NCBI GenBank assembly: GCA_903870275.1
Contig: CAIQCK010000107.1
Span: forward strand, 1-64,000
DNA: 64,000 bases
DNA from: an uncultured bacterium
Lineage (GTDB): Bacteria; Verrucomicrobiota; Verrucomicrobiia; CAIQCK01
Direction of reading: 5' to 3'
Shown here: piece after piece, positions 25,845-34,608 of the stretch
How positions within the stretch are numbered: the stretch's first letter is position 1
How the letters are laid out: every line of letters begins with the position of its first letter
The notes under the pieces: generated by a model
Told to the model about the DNA's origin: nothing
The model's database searches: none
Seen by the model: only the letters and a program-made list of their open reading frames with translations
Position numbers and translations under genes: made by a program

Positions 25845-26831
25845 ATGAAAAAGACAACATCCGCGTTTTGTATTCTGACCGCTATCGCCATCTCCGCCGC
25901 CATTGCGGCCGACGCGCCGCCCAAAGCGCCGCAGCCGCCGCCCGGCCCGAAGCCGACACTGGCCGATGTCGCCTACGGGCCGCATCCGAAACAGGTGCTG
26001 CATTTCTGGAAAGCCGAGTCCGACAAACCGACGCCGGTGCTGTTCTTCATTCATGGCGGCGGCTGGGTGAATGGCAACCGCATGAGCGTGGGCGGCTTGC
26101 TGCCGCAGATGCTGAAGGCTGGCATCTCGGTGGTGTCGGTGGAATACCGCTTCATCGCCGAAGCGACGGCCGACGGCGTGGTGCCGCCGGTGAAGGGGCC
26201 GTTGCACGACGCGGCGCGGGCGTTGCAGTTCGTCCGCAGCAAGGCCGCCGAGTGGAACATTGACAAGGCGCGCATCGGCGCGTCGGGCGGCTCGGCGGGC
26301 GCGTGTTCGAGCTTGTGGCTGGCGTTCCACGACGATCTCGCCGACCCAAAGAGCAGCGACCCCGTCGCGCGCGAGTCCACGCGGCTGTGGTGCGCCGCCG
26401 TCACCGTCGCGCAAACGACGCTCGACCCGCAGCAGATGAAGGAGTGGACGCCCAACAGCAAATACGGCGGCCACGCGTTCGGCTTCGCCGGCAACAAGGA
26501 AAAGAAGCTCTCGTCGTTCGACGTGTTCCTCGCCAAGCGCGACACCATCCTGCCGTGGATCGCGGAGTATTCACCCTACGCGCTCGTCACCGCCGACGAT
26601 CCGCCGGTTTATCTCTTCTACGGCACGCCGCCGGCGCTCGGCCAGGAGCAGAAGGACCCAACGCACACGTCCAACTTCGGTGTGAAGCTCCAGGAAAAGT
26701 GCAAAAGCGTCGGTGTCGAGTGCGAATTGTTCTATCCCGGCGCGCCCGACGTGAAGCACAAGACCGTGCAGGAATACCTCATCGAGAGACTGAAGGCTGA
26801 AAAGCAAACGCAGAAAGCCGAGGCGAAATGA
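25845..26831 (+). CDS. Secreted alpha/beta hydrolase, carboxylesterase/lipase-like
   Basis: The 328-residue protein has a signal peptide (about 1-22) and a proline-rich linker, then an alpha/beta-hydrolase fold of the BD-FAE/HSL-like type. The oxyanion-hole motif is HGGGW at 70-74, and the nucleophile elbow is GGSAG with Ser150. A later Asp (VTADDPPVYLFYG) and a C-terminal His (DVKHKTVQEYL) complete a plausible triad. Such enzymes often remove acetyl or other acyl groups from polysaccharides. The stop overlaps the start of the following beta-helix gene, consistent with deacylation preceding backbone processing. Confidence 0.85.
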   Translation: MKKTTSAFCILTAIAISAAIAADAPPKAPQPPPGPKPTLADVAYGPHPKQVLHFWKAESDKPTPVLFFIHGGGWVNGNRMSVGGLLPQMLKAGISVVSVEYRFIAEATADGVVPPVKGPLHDAARALQFVRSKAAEWNIDKARIGASGGSAGACSSLWLAFHDDLADPKSSDPVARESTRLWCAAVTVAQTTLDPQQMKEWTPNSKYGGHAFGFAGNKEKKLSSFDVFLAKRDTILPWIAEYSPYALVTADDPPVYLFYGTPPALGQEQKDPTHTSNFGVKLQEKCKSVGVECELFYPGAPDVKHKTVQEYLIERLKAEKQTQKAEAK

Positions 26832-28162
26832 AACGAGTCATCATCGCGTTGATCGCCTGCTGCTGGTCCTGGACGCCCGCCGCCATCGCGGCCGACGCGC
26901 CGACGCAAAACGTCCCACGCGCCACGCTGGGCGATTCCGTCAAGGAGCCGGCGTGGGAACAGCGGCTCACTGTCACCGTCGGCCCGGCTGGCGCGGATAT
27001 CTCCGGCACGAGCGAGAAGGCGATCCAGGCGGCGGTGGACTACGTCGCGCGGCTCGGCGGCGGCACGGTGAAGATTCTCCCGGGCACCTACCGGCTGCGA
27101 AACGCGGTTTATCTCCAGTCCAAAGTCCGCCTGCTCGGCGGCGGCGCGCAGACGGTGCTCATCAAGGAGCCGTCCACGACCACGACGCTGGCGCAGGACA
27201 GCGATTGGTTCGATCAGGAAATCACGCTCACGGATGCGACGGGATTCGAAGTCGGCGACGGCGTCTGCCTGCGGACGAAGAACCCGCACCACGGCGGCAC
27301 GGACGTCGCCAAGCGCACGCTTGTGGCGCGCAGCGGCAACCGCTTCAAGCTCGACCAGGGATTGCGGCAGAATTTCTGGCGCGCTGGCGACACGAAGGTC
27401 TCCACGCTCTTCCCGATCCTCTCGGGTGAAAACGTCAGCGGCATCGCCATCGAGGACCTAGTTCTCGACGGCAACCGGGAGAAAAACGAGAACCTCGACG
27501 GCAACTACGCCGGCTGCATTTTTATGCAGGAGTGCAACCGCGTGGTCATCCGCGGCGTCACGGCGCGCAACAACAACGGCGACGGCATGAGCTGGCAGAT
27601 TTGCCACGACGTGCGGGTGGAGCATTGCGTGAGCGAGGGCCACAAAGGCCTCGGCTTTCATCCCGGCTCCGGCTCGCAGCGCGCCATCATGCGCGACAAT
27701 CGCGCCGTCGGCAACGACATCGGCATCTTCTTCTGCTGGGGCGTGCGTGACGGCGTGGCGGAAAACAATCATCTCGAAGGCAACCGCGTCGGCATTTCCA
27801 TCGGCCATCACGACACCGACAATCTGGTTCGCCACAACGAAGTGATCGGCAGCAAGCAGGCCGGCATCCAGTTCCGACCGGAGCGCGGCAAGGGTTTCGC
27901 CGGCAACCGCAACCGCATCGAGAACAACCGCCTCGTGGACAACGGTCCGGAGAACGGCGCCGCGGTGGATATTCAAGGCGGCACTGAGTCGATCGTGCTG
28001 TCCGGCAACGAAATCATCGAGACGCGTGGCCCCGCGAAGCGAACCGCCATCCGCCTCGGCCCGGAGACGAGCAAGATCACGTTGAAGGACAATCGCATTC
28101 AAGGTTTCGCGAAGGACGTGGAGCAACTTCCGCCGCCACCGTCGCCGTCGGCTGCGCGCTAG
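26828..28162 (+). CDS. Secreted right-handed beta-helix protein (pectate-lyase-3-like)
   Basis: The 444-residue protein has a signal peptide and then a Pectate_lyase_3-type entry (ISGTSEKAIQAAVDYVA, LGGGTVKILPGTYRL). About a dozen beta-helix coils follow, with turns such as NRVVIRGVTARNNNGDGM, VEHCVSEGHKGLGFHPGS and NHLEGNRVGISIGHHDT, ending in LKDNRIQGF. These scaffolds include lyases, hydrolases and epimerases of acidic polysaccharides. I cannot name catalytic residues. It is translationally coupled to the esterase (ATGA), and the proline-rich C-terminal tail is probably disordered. Confidence 0.8.
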   Translation: MKRVIIALIACCWSWTPAAIAADAPTQNVPRATLGDSVKEPAWEQRLTVTVGPAGADISGTSEKAIQAAVDYVARLGGGTVKILPGTYRLRNAVYLQSKVRLLGGGAQTVLIKEPSTTTTLAQDSDWFDQEITLTDATGFEVGDGVCLRTKNPHHGGTDVAKRTLVARSGNRFKLDQGLRQNFWRAGDTKVSTLFPILSGENVSGIAIEDLVLDGNREKNENLDGNYAGCIFMQECNRVVIRGVTARNNNGDGMSWQICHDVRVEHCVSEGHKGLGFHPGSGSQRAIMRDNRAVGNDIGIFFCWGVRDGVAENNHLEGNRVGISIGHHDTDNLVRHNEVIGSKQAGIQFRPERGKGFAGNRNRIENNRLVDNGPENGAAVDIQGGTESIVLSGNEIIETRGPAKRTAIRLGPETSKITLKDNRIQGFAKDVEQLPPPPSPSAAR

Positions 28163-28226
28163 GTTTTGCTTTCTGCGCGGGCGCGCGGGGCGATTTTAAA
28201 AACCCGAAACAAGCAGCGGCCAACTC

Positions 28227-30584
28227 ATGAGACAAATCCTCTCCCTCACGGTCTTGTTCTTGGCGCTGCTGGCCTCATCGCACGCGGCCGCGCAGCAATC
28301 CTCCGTCATGGATTTTTTTGTCGCCTACGGCGCTTTGAACGCGCCGGTGCGCAGTGATCTCAACCAGCGGGCCGTGGATGGCGTCATCAACGGCTATGTG
28401 CGCGTCCAAAACAACCCTGCACTCCCCAACTACGGCCACTTTGTAAACAGAGCTGGCCGGGTCAGGTTCGTCGGAGTCAATTTCAGCGCGTCGTCGAAGG
28501 TGGCGACGGCCCATCCCTACAACAGCCCGTGGCCGCGCACCGACGCCGAGGCAAAGGAAACCGCCGACCGCCTTGCCAGCCTGGGAATCAACGGAGTGCG
28601 CGCGATGCGCTTGATCAATCCCGCCCCGATTGGCTTGTTGAACGCCAAAGGCACGGCGCTTGATCCGGCGGCCAGCGCGACGTTCGTGCGGTTCGTTCGC
28701 GCACTCAAAGCGCGCAACATCTACCTGACCATCACCTTCTGGAATGGGGACGACGACTTCGTTCCCGGTCACCCCAGTTTCCCCGAGAACGGCGGGCAAA
28801 CGGCCTTTGGAGCGACGGACCCCGTTTTTGCCCGCGTGTTGCAAGCGCAGATGGATCTGATCTTGTTGATGAATGTGGATCCAGCCACTCCCGGCGCGCA
28901 TCCATTGATCGCCGATCCCGTGCTCGCGCTGGTGGAAATCAACAACGAGAACTCACTCTATGAAGCCTGGGCATCCGGGCGCATTGACGGACGAATAGGT
29001 TCCAATGGCAAAAAAACCGAACCCCAGTGGACGGAAGAATTCTGGCCGGGAACCAGGACCACCTACAAAGCCAGATTTCTGAGCGCGCCGGGCAGTTCCG
29101 CTTATCGCGAGGTCTTCAACGGCAGCACGAAGGTTTGGACGGCCACATCGCCGTCGCAGGCCGAAAAAGACGCTTGTGTTGAATGGATCAGCCGCCTCGA
29201 AGCCACCTACAACTCCACGATGATCGGCTTCATCAAGTCGCACGCGGCCAAGTACCGCGGCGGCAGTGACAACCTGCCTGTCACCGGCGGCCAGAACAGT
29301 TGGGGCGCCCCGTATGCCGACCGCAGCCAGTTCGGTTCGTTCGACTATCACGACGAGCACATGTATCTCGGCGCTTATGACACGTTCTTGACCGCCTGCG
29401 ACAGCCGGCAGCGCCCCATGCTCCTGTCGAACAAGTATGGAAACTTCGCCACCGTCGCCAGTCGCCGCGTCAAGGATAAGCCGTTTGTCGTCAGCGAATT
29501 TGCTTATCGCGGGCCCAGTCTTCTCCTCGGTGATTACACGACGTTGCTCGCCTACGGCGCCGCACAGGACTGGGACGGCATGTATTGTTTCGCTTACCAG
29601 TCCGACAACCGCGCCTACGGGGACATCAACAAGCCCAAGTCCGGCGGGCAGGTCAGGGTTCAGGGGGAGGAACTCATCATGTCCCATCCCACCGCGCTGG
29701 CCGCGTTGGCCGCGGGCGCGAGGCTGTTTCGTGGAAATCAAATCCCGGCTTTCACTCAGGATAGGTTCATGAAAGTCCACCGCCGCACTTTGGAATCCAG
29801 GGTGCAGGCGGTTCCGACATCCAACGTCTCATGGGATTCCTATATCGGCCCATCCGCTTTCGACCTCGCGCTCCGCTACGTGGTCGGCGTTGAAGTCGTT
29901 CCCGAGCGCACGGGCGAAGTGCTTCACAAACAGGTTCCCAATGTATGGGATCCGACGAAGACGTTTGTCCTGCCCGACACCAATCGCCTGAGCTTATACA
30001 AGGGGCTTTTCACCCGCTTCGACGCGCCGCTGGCCAAAGGGTATGTGGGCTATTACGACGATCGCTATATTTCCAGCGCCACGCCCGCCGTGTTCCAAGG
30101 TGGCGTTTCCGTCGCGGTGGATGGCGGCAAACTCACTCCAGTCTGCGACGGCGGCACCAAGGCCTTCGTGAATATCACCATGAATTCCCTGAACGGCCAG
30201 AGTCTGGAGAACTGGAAACAGCGGCAGCAAATCCTGATTACCGCCTTGGGGCAATGCCGGAATGATCAGGCGGATTACAACACCAGCGCTTATACCGACA
30301 ACACCCAGAATCCGCCCGTCGTTTATCCGCCTTACACTCGTATCACCACCTACGGCTCCAACAACGCCAAGTCCCAGGTGGAGAAGATCACCGGCGCCAT
30401 CACTTTCCCCGTGAACTACAAGCCGGCCAGGTTCAAGTTCTACGAATGCACCCATTCCGGCGTGCCGGTGCAAAGAACGGGCGCCAACTACATTGTGCCC
30501 GGTCCCGGCACGACCACCATCAAACTGGGCGGAGACTGCAACGCCATCTGGTATTACGTCGAATTTGACCCGACCGCCCCATAG
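28227..30584 (+). CDS. Secreted GH5-like glycosidase with C-terminal accessory domains
   Basis: The 785-residue protein has a signal peptide (about 1-22). Residues about 70-500 form a clan GH-A barrel: RFVGVNFSAS at strand 1, LGINGVRAMRL at strand 2, IYLTITFWN at strand 3, LVEINNENSLYEAW with Glu241 as acid/base, and FVVSEFAYRGP with Glu424 as nucleophile. The remaining roughly 280 residues are beta-rich with Tyr/Thr-rich segments and probably form carbohydrate-binding or sandwich domains. Beta-mannanases and cellulases share this arrangement. Base composition is slightly lower in GC than its neighbours. It starts 64 bases after the beta-helix gene. Confidence 0.82.
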   Translation: MRQILSLTVLFLALLASSHAAAQQSSVMDFFVAYGALNAPVRSDLNQRAVDGVINGYVRVQNNPALPNYGHFVNRAGRVRFVGVNFSASSKVATAHPYNSPWPRTDAEAKETADRLASLGINGVRAMRLINPAPIGLLNAKGTALDPAASATFVRFVRALKARNIYLTITFWNGDDDFVPGHPSFPENGGQTAFGATDPVFARVLQAQMDLILLMNVDPATPGAHPLIADPVLALVEINNENSLYEAWASGRIDGRIGSNGKKTEPQWTEEFWPGTRTTYKARFLSAPGSSAYREVFNGSTKVWTATSPSQAEKDACVEWISRLEATYNSTMIGFIKSHAAKYRGGSDNLPVTGGQNSWGAPYADRSQFGSFDYHDEHMYLGAYDTFLTACDSRQRPMLLSNKYGNFATVASRRVKDKPFVVSEFAYRGPSLLLGDYTTLLAYGAAQDWDGMYCFAYQSDNRAYGDINKPKSGGQVRVQGEELIMSHPTALAALAAGARLFRGNQIPAFTQDRFMKVHRRTLESRVQAVPTSNVSWDSYIGPSAFDLALRYVVGVEVVPERTGEVLHKQVPNVWDPTKTFVLPDTNRLSLYKGLFTRFDAPLAKGYVGYYDDRYISSATPAVFQGGVSVAVDGGKLTPVCDGGTKAFVNITMNSLNGQSLENWKQRQQILITALGQCRNDQADYNTSAYTDNTQNPPVVYPPYTRITTYGSNNAKSQVEKITGAITFPVNYKPARFKFYECTHSGVPVQRTGANYIVPGPGTTTIKLGGDCNAIWYYVEFDPTAP

Positions 30585-30596
30585 CGCTTCGATGGA

Positions 30597-31727
30597 ATGG
30601 GTCGAAGGATTCCATACAGTCTTGCATTTCGTTGGCTCGCATTGTTTGCTCGCGCCGTGAGCGGGATTATCGGCCACACGATGTATGCCGTGCTCGGCGC
30701 GCAGGCAGCGGCGGCGCGCCGGTTGCCGGTGGCGCCGTTGCTGCGGCGGCATTGGGACAGCTATCTCTGCGGCGCCTACCTCGGTTGCGACATCCAGACA
30801 TTGCCCGAGGCCGTGTGCGTGGACACCGGCCGTGAAGTCGGCTACGGCACCGTGCCTCTCCAGAAAAGTCCCCTCACCGGCGGCGCGGTCCGGCCGTGGA
30901 AGCTCACCTTCGCCGGACACGAATACACCGCCCGCGACATCCATCGGTTGTTTTACGGGCGGTCGCATCTGGTTTTTGGCTGGAGCGCGGAGGAGCATCG
31001 CTTGCAGGAACCGTGGGATCATCTGGCGGATTACTTCGCCTGCGCGGCGGGCGACGCGCGGACGATTTTTGGGCCGGGCGAACGTCCGCTGGCGTATCTC
31101 TTCGGCACGCTCGCGCACATCGTCGGCGACAGCCTCATCAAATCGGTCCATCCGGGGCTGACGCTGCGCTTGCTCGACGGCCAATACACGTCGCGCAACC
31201 GGCCGATCCAGGACCTCGTCACCTTTCACGAAGTCGGCCGCAAAGAACTGAAACTCAACTGGCCCGACCTGCTCGCCGACCTCGCGGCAGCGCCGGTCGA
31301 GCCGTTGCAGCCGCACACGATGCGCGTTGGCGAGGCGCGCGGCGAACTGGGCCGGCACTTCCGGGACGGCTGGCGGCCCGATCTCGCGCCGCTGCTCAAC
31401 GTTGTGATGACCGAGAACCGCCGCTACCTCAAGGCGCTCATTCCCGGATGGCTGAAGGAACTGGAGCTTGAACGCAGCGGAAACGATTGGGATTGTTCGG
31501 CAGAGTTTCGCGAGATCACCGGCCTGCATTACGCCGAGATGGTGGCGCTTGCGGACAAGGCGGGCTTCCGCCAGACGCTCTGGCAGATCGGCGAAGCGGT
31601 GGCGGATTTATTTGCAGGCGTCGTCCAGCTTCAGCCGGTGCTGCACGACCTGCCCGGCGACGCTCCCGGTTGGGACGAACTCACGCGCCGCTGGCGTCGC
31701 GCAACAAAAGGAGCGAACGGCTCATGA
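30597..31727 (+). CDS. Uncharacterised protein, possibly zinc-dependent phospholipase C-like
   Basis: The product is 376 residues from the ATG at 30597; an ATG at 30681 (MYAVLGAQ) is an alternative with equally weak ribosome-binding context. The sequence is largely helical. A segment near residues 165-185 (YLFGTLAHIVGDSLIKSVHPG) has the His, Asp and His spacing seen in zinc-dependent phospholipase C/S1-P1 nuclease-like folds, and other His residues (GHTMYAV, HRLFYGR, HRLQEPWDHL) could complete the metal site. This is a weak assignment. The stop overlaps the next dehydrogenase start, so it likely belongs to the same cytoplasmic pathway. Confidence 0.6.
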   Translation: MGRRIPYSLAFRWLALFARAVSGIIGHTMYAVLGAQAAAARRLPVAPLLRRHWDSYLCGAYLGCDIQTLPEAVCVDTGREVGYGTVPLQKSPLTGGAVRPWKLTFAGHEYTARDIHRLFYGRSHLVFGWSAEEHRLQEPWDHLADYFACAAGDARTIFGPGERPLAYLFGTLAHIVGDSLIKSVHPGLTLRLLDGQYTSRNRPIQDLVTFHEVGRKELKLNWPDLLADLAAAPVEPLQPHTMRVGEARGELGRHFRDGWRPDLAPLLNVVMTENRRYLKALIPGWLKELELERSGNDWDCSAEFREITGLHYAEMVALADKAGFRQTLWQIGEAVADLFAGVVQLQPVLHDLPGDAPGWDELTRRWRRATKGANGS

Positions 31728-32776
31728 AACAATTCAACGTCGGCATCATTGGCTACGGTTGGGCGGCGGGCGCTCATATTACCGCCATCAACGCCGGCCC
31801 GCGCGGCCAGGTCACCAAGGTCTGCTCGTCGCGGACGCTCGACGCCGCGGAGCTGTCGGCGAAGCACGCCTGTCCCATCCAGACCTACACCGACTATGCG
31901 GCGATGCTCGCGGAGCCGGACCTGCACGTCGTTTCGATTTGCAGTTACCACCGCCACCACAAGGACCAGATCCTCGCCGCCGCGCGCGCCGGCAAGCACA
32001 TCATCGTCGAGAAGCCGCTGGCGCAGAATCTCGGCGACTTGCGGGAAGTCGAGCGGGCTGTGCGCGACGCGGGCGTGAAGTTGTGCGTCTGTTTTGAACT
32101 GAGGTTTTCGGAGCAATTCCGCACCATCAAGTCGCTGCTGGATGATGGCAAGCTCGGCCGGCTGCACTACGGCGAGGTGGATTACTTCCACGGCATCGGC
32201 CCGTGGTATCCCGGCTTCAAGTGGTATCAGACCGCCGAGGACGGCGTCAGCAGCCTGCTCCTGGCGGGCTGCCACGCGATGGACACCCTGCTGCTCTGTC
32301 TCGACGGCGAGGTGGACGAGGTGTTCGCCTACAGCACCGCGTCGGCGAATGCCGCGTTCGCGCCCTACCAGTATCCCTCGACCACCGTGACAATGCTCCG
32401 GTTCAAGGACGGTAAGATCGGCAAGGTCGCCTCGGTGCTGGATTGTTTCCAGCCGTATTACTTCCACACGCATCTGGTGGGCAGCGAGGGCGCATTGCTC
32501 GACGACAAGTTCCACTCCAACCTCGTCGCCGGCCACGACCGGAGCCGGTGGACGAAGCTCCCTTATTTGCCGGTGGATTCCGGTGACGTGAGCGACCATC
32601 CCTATCAGGTCGAGTTCGACCGGTTCTTCGAATCGCTCGCGCGCGGCGAGGACATGCCGCTGACGGGCCTGGCCGACGCCGTGCGAACGCATGAGGTGAT
32701 CTTCGCCGCCGATCTGTCCTGGCAGCAGAAACGGCCGGTGAAACTGGAAGAAATCAGGCGCAAAGGAGACCGATGA
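31724..32776 (+). CDS. Gfo/Idh/MocA family NAD(P)-dependent oxidoreductase
   Basis: I start it at the ATG overlapping the previous stop, preceded by AAAAGGAG at about 10 bases. The 350-residue protein lacks a signal peptide. The N-terminal Rossmann domain has VGIIGYGWAAGAH (6-18) and the family hallmark EKP at 96-98; the C-terminal alpha/beta domain carries the substrate part. The family oxidises or reduces sugars, inositols and their derivatives. The stop overlaps the start of the VOC gene, placing it in a coupled set with the phospholipase-like and methyltransferase genes. Confidence 0.92.
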   Translation: MKQFNVGIIGYGWAAGAHITAINAGPRGQVTKVCSSRTLDAAELSAKHACPIQTYTDYAAMLAEPDLHVVSICSYHRHHKDQILAAARAGKHIIVEKPLAQNLGDLREVERAVRDAGVKLCVCFELRFSEQFRTIKSLLDDGKLGRLHYGEVDYFHGIGPWYPGFKWYQTAEDGVSSLLLAGCHAMDTLLLCLDGEVDEVFAYSTASANAAFAPYQYPSTTVTMLRFKDGKIGKVASVLDCFQPYYFHTHLVGSEGALLDDKFHSNLVAGHDRSRWTKLPYLPVDSGDVSDHPYQVEFDRFFESLARGEDMPLTGLADAVRTHEVIFAADLSWQQKRPVKLEEIRRKGDR

Positions 32777-33108
32777 AATTCGATCACGTGGGCATTCCGA
32801 CAACCGGGAAAAAAAACGGCGAACAATTCGTGGCCGCGACGCGCGTGTGGATCACGGACGCTTACAAACACCCGTTCCGCGTGGAATGGCTGCGCTTCGA
32901 GTCGGACAGTCCCGTCACCGGCCCGCTGCACGACATGCCGCACGTGGGCTACCGCGTGGACAGCGTCGAGCAGATCCAGGAACTGGGCAAGGGCATGAAG
33001 GTGCTGCTGGAGCCATTCGACGCCGGCTTCGCGGTGGCGGGCTTTTTCCAGACGCCCGACGGCGCGAACATCGAACTGGTCTGGTATCGCGAAGAACCGA
33101 AAGGCTGA
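32773..33108 (+). CDS. VOC (glyoxalase/dioxygenase superfamily) small protein
   Basis: The 111-residue protein has the N-terminal FDHVGIPT motif and the C-terminal FFQTPDGANIELVWY motif that define one VOC module. Likely metal ligands are His5, His57 and Glu101. A single module of this size works as a dimer in lyases, epimerases and isomerases; the substrate is unknown. It overlaps the dehydrogenase by four bases and lies four bases before the methyltransferase gene, so it is very likely a member of that pathway. Confidence 0.82.
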   Translation: MKFDHVGIPTTGKKNGEQFVAATRVWITDAYKHPFRVEWLRFESDSPVTGPLHDMPHVGYRVDSVEQIQELGKGMKVLLEPFDAGFAVAGFFQTPDGANIELVWYREEPKG

Positions 33109-33112
33109 AACC

Positions 33113-34594
33113 GTGCTCAAAGGTTTGCTGAAAGCTCTCGATGGGGACGGGATGAAGCGCATCCATCGCGGCGCGCTGGCCGTGCTCGAACGAACCGGCC
33201 TTCGCATCCGCGGCCGGTTCCTGCTGGAGGCGCTGGCGGAGGCGGGCTGCCGCGTGGATTTCGGCGAACATCGCGCGTGGTTCAAGCCGGAACTGGTTGA
33301 GAAGCAGATAGCCGCGCAACGCGGCCGCTACCGCATGGCGCGCTCGTCGCTGTGGTATCCGTTCTGCCGCGAGCTGCCGCCCGATGACGTCGCGGCGCCG
33401 GAGGAGTTCATCTGCGACTATGGTTTCGCGACGCCGACGATCTACGATTTGCCGACGGGCCAATTCCGCAGGCCGACAACGCAGGACCAGATTGACATGA
33501 TCCGGCTCGGCAACGGCCTGGATTGCGTGCGGGCTGTGTGCGCGCCGTTCATCTGCGGCGACGTGGACCCGCGCATCGAGATCATCGAGTCGGCGCGGCT
33601 GCTGTTGCGCCACACCCGGAAGCCCGGCTGGGTTGGCACGAGTTGCGCCGCCGAGGTGAAATATCTCGCCGAGATGGCGAAGCTCGTCACGCGCGGCGAC
33701 GAACAACAACTTCGCACGCAGCCCCCGATCTTCGTCGCCGCCTACTGCACCACGTCGCCATTGAAAATCGAGGCGCGCTCGTGCGAGGTGTTGCAGGAGG
33801 CGCTGAAATACAAATTCCCCGTCAACTTCGCGCCGATGACGATCCTCGGCGGCACCGCGCCCGTCACGCCGGCCGGCGCCGCGGTGGTCGCCACGGCGGA
33901 AATCCTCGGCGGCATCACCGCGTGCTCGTTGGCGGACCCGGACGTGTTTTACTACGCCACCTCCATTGCCGGCGAGATGGACATGCGCACCACGCAGGTC
34001 TGTTACGCGACGCCCGCCGCCATTCTCACCGACGCGATGCTGCATCAACTGTTCCGCTACCGCTACGGCCTGGTGCTGAACGTGGAGCCGGGTTACATCG
34101 AGGCGAAGGCGCCCGGCATCCAAGCGGCGTGGTTGAAATGTTTCCGCCAGATGGCGTTCGGCGCAATGGTCAGCCATCCGCTGCCGCTGGGCCTGCTCGA
34201 CAACGGCGCGGTCTTCTCGCCGGCGCAGGCGATGCTCGACCTCGACCTGAATCGCGCGATGCACATGCTCAGTCGTGGCGCTGCGGTCAACGACGAGACG
34301 CTCGCGGTGGACTTGATCAACACGATGGAATTCGCCGAAACCACTTCCTATCTCGACACCGACCACACGGCCGCGCATTTCAAAGAGACGCTGTGGGACG
34401 CGAAATATTTCGACCGCGCTTATCGGAGCGGGCCCGTGATGCGCCCCGGCGAGGAAGACGAGAAGCTCCTGCGCAAAGCGGACGCTGCGTGGCGCGAGAT
34501 CGTCGCCGGACAGCACGATCCCGAAATGCCGCCGGACTTTCTCCGGGAGGTTGACCGGATTGCGGAAACCGCCAGGAAGGAACTGTTGCGCTAG
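33113..34594 (+). CDS. Trimethylamine methyltransferase MttB-family protein
   Basis: The 493-residue product starts at GTG, four bases after the VOC gene; an ATG at 33152 is possible. It shows the MttB-family pattern throughout: GALAVLERTGLRI near the N-terminus, a YDLPTGQFRRPTTQDQIDMI segment, PPIFVAAYCTTSPLKI, the FAPMTILGGTAPVTPAGAAV block, and a C-terminal DHTAAHFKETLWDAKYF region. There is no in-frame amber codon, so it is a non-pyrrolysine member like the glycine-betaine and related demethylases. These transfer a methyl group to a corrinoid protein, which is not encoded here. The UroD-like genes at 38.9 and 42.4 kb may be partners. Confidence 0.88.
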   Translation: MLKGLLKALDGDGMKRIHRGALAVLERTGLRIRGRFLLEALAEAGCRVDFGEHRAWFKPELVEKQIAAQRGRYRMARSSLWYPFCRELPPDDVAAPEEFICDYGFATPTIYDLPTGQFRRPTTQDQIDMIRLGNGLDCVRAVCAPFICGDVDPRIEIIESARLLLRHTRKPGWVGTSCAAEVKYLAEMAKLVTRGDEQQLRTQPPIFVAAYCTTSPLKIEARSCEVLQEALKYKFPVNFAPMTILGGTAPVTPAGAAVVATAEILGGITACSLADPDVFYYATSIAGEMDMRTTQVCYATPAAILTDAMLHQLFRYRYGLVLNVEPGYIEAKAPGIQAAWLKCFRQMAFGAMVSHPLPLGLLDNGAVFSPAQAMLDLDLNRAMHMLSRGAAVNDETLAVDLINTMEFAETTSYLDTDHTAAHFKETLWDAKYFDRAYRSGPVMRPGEEDEKLLRKADAAWREIVAGQHDPEMPPDFLREVDRIAETARKELLR

Positions 34595-34608
34595 AAGAAG
34601 GACATGAG

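Noticed and set aside
33113..34594. Pyrrolysine-containing MttB
   Set aside because: The frame contains no amber codon over its full family-typical length, so it is a non-pyrrolysine member.
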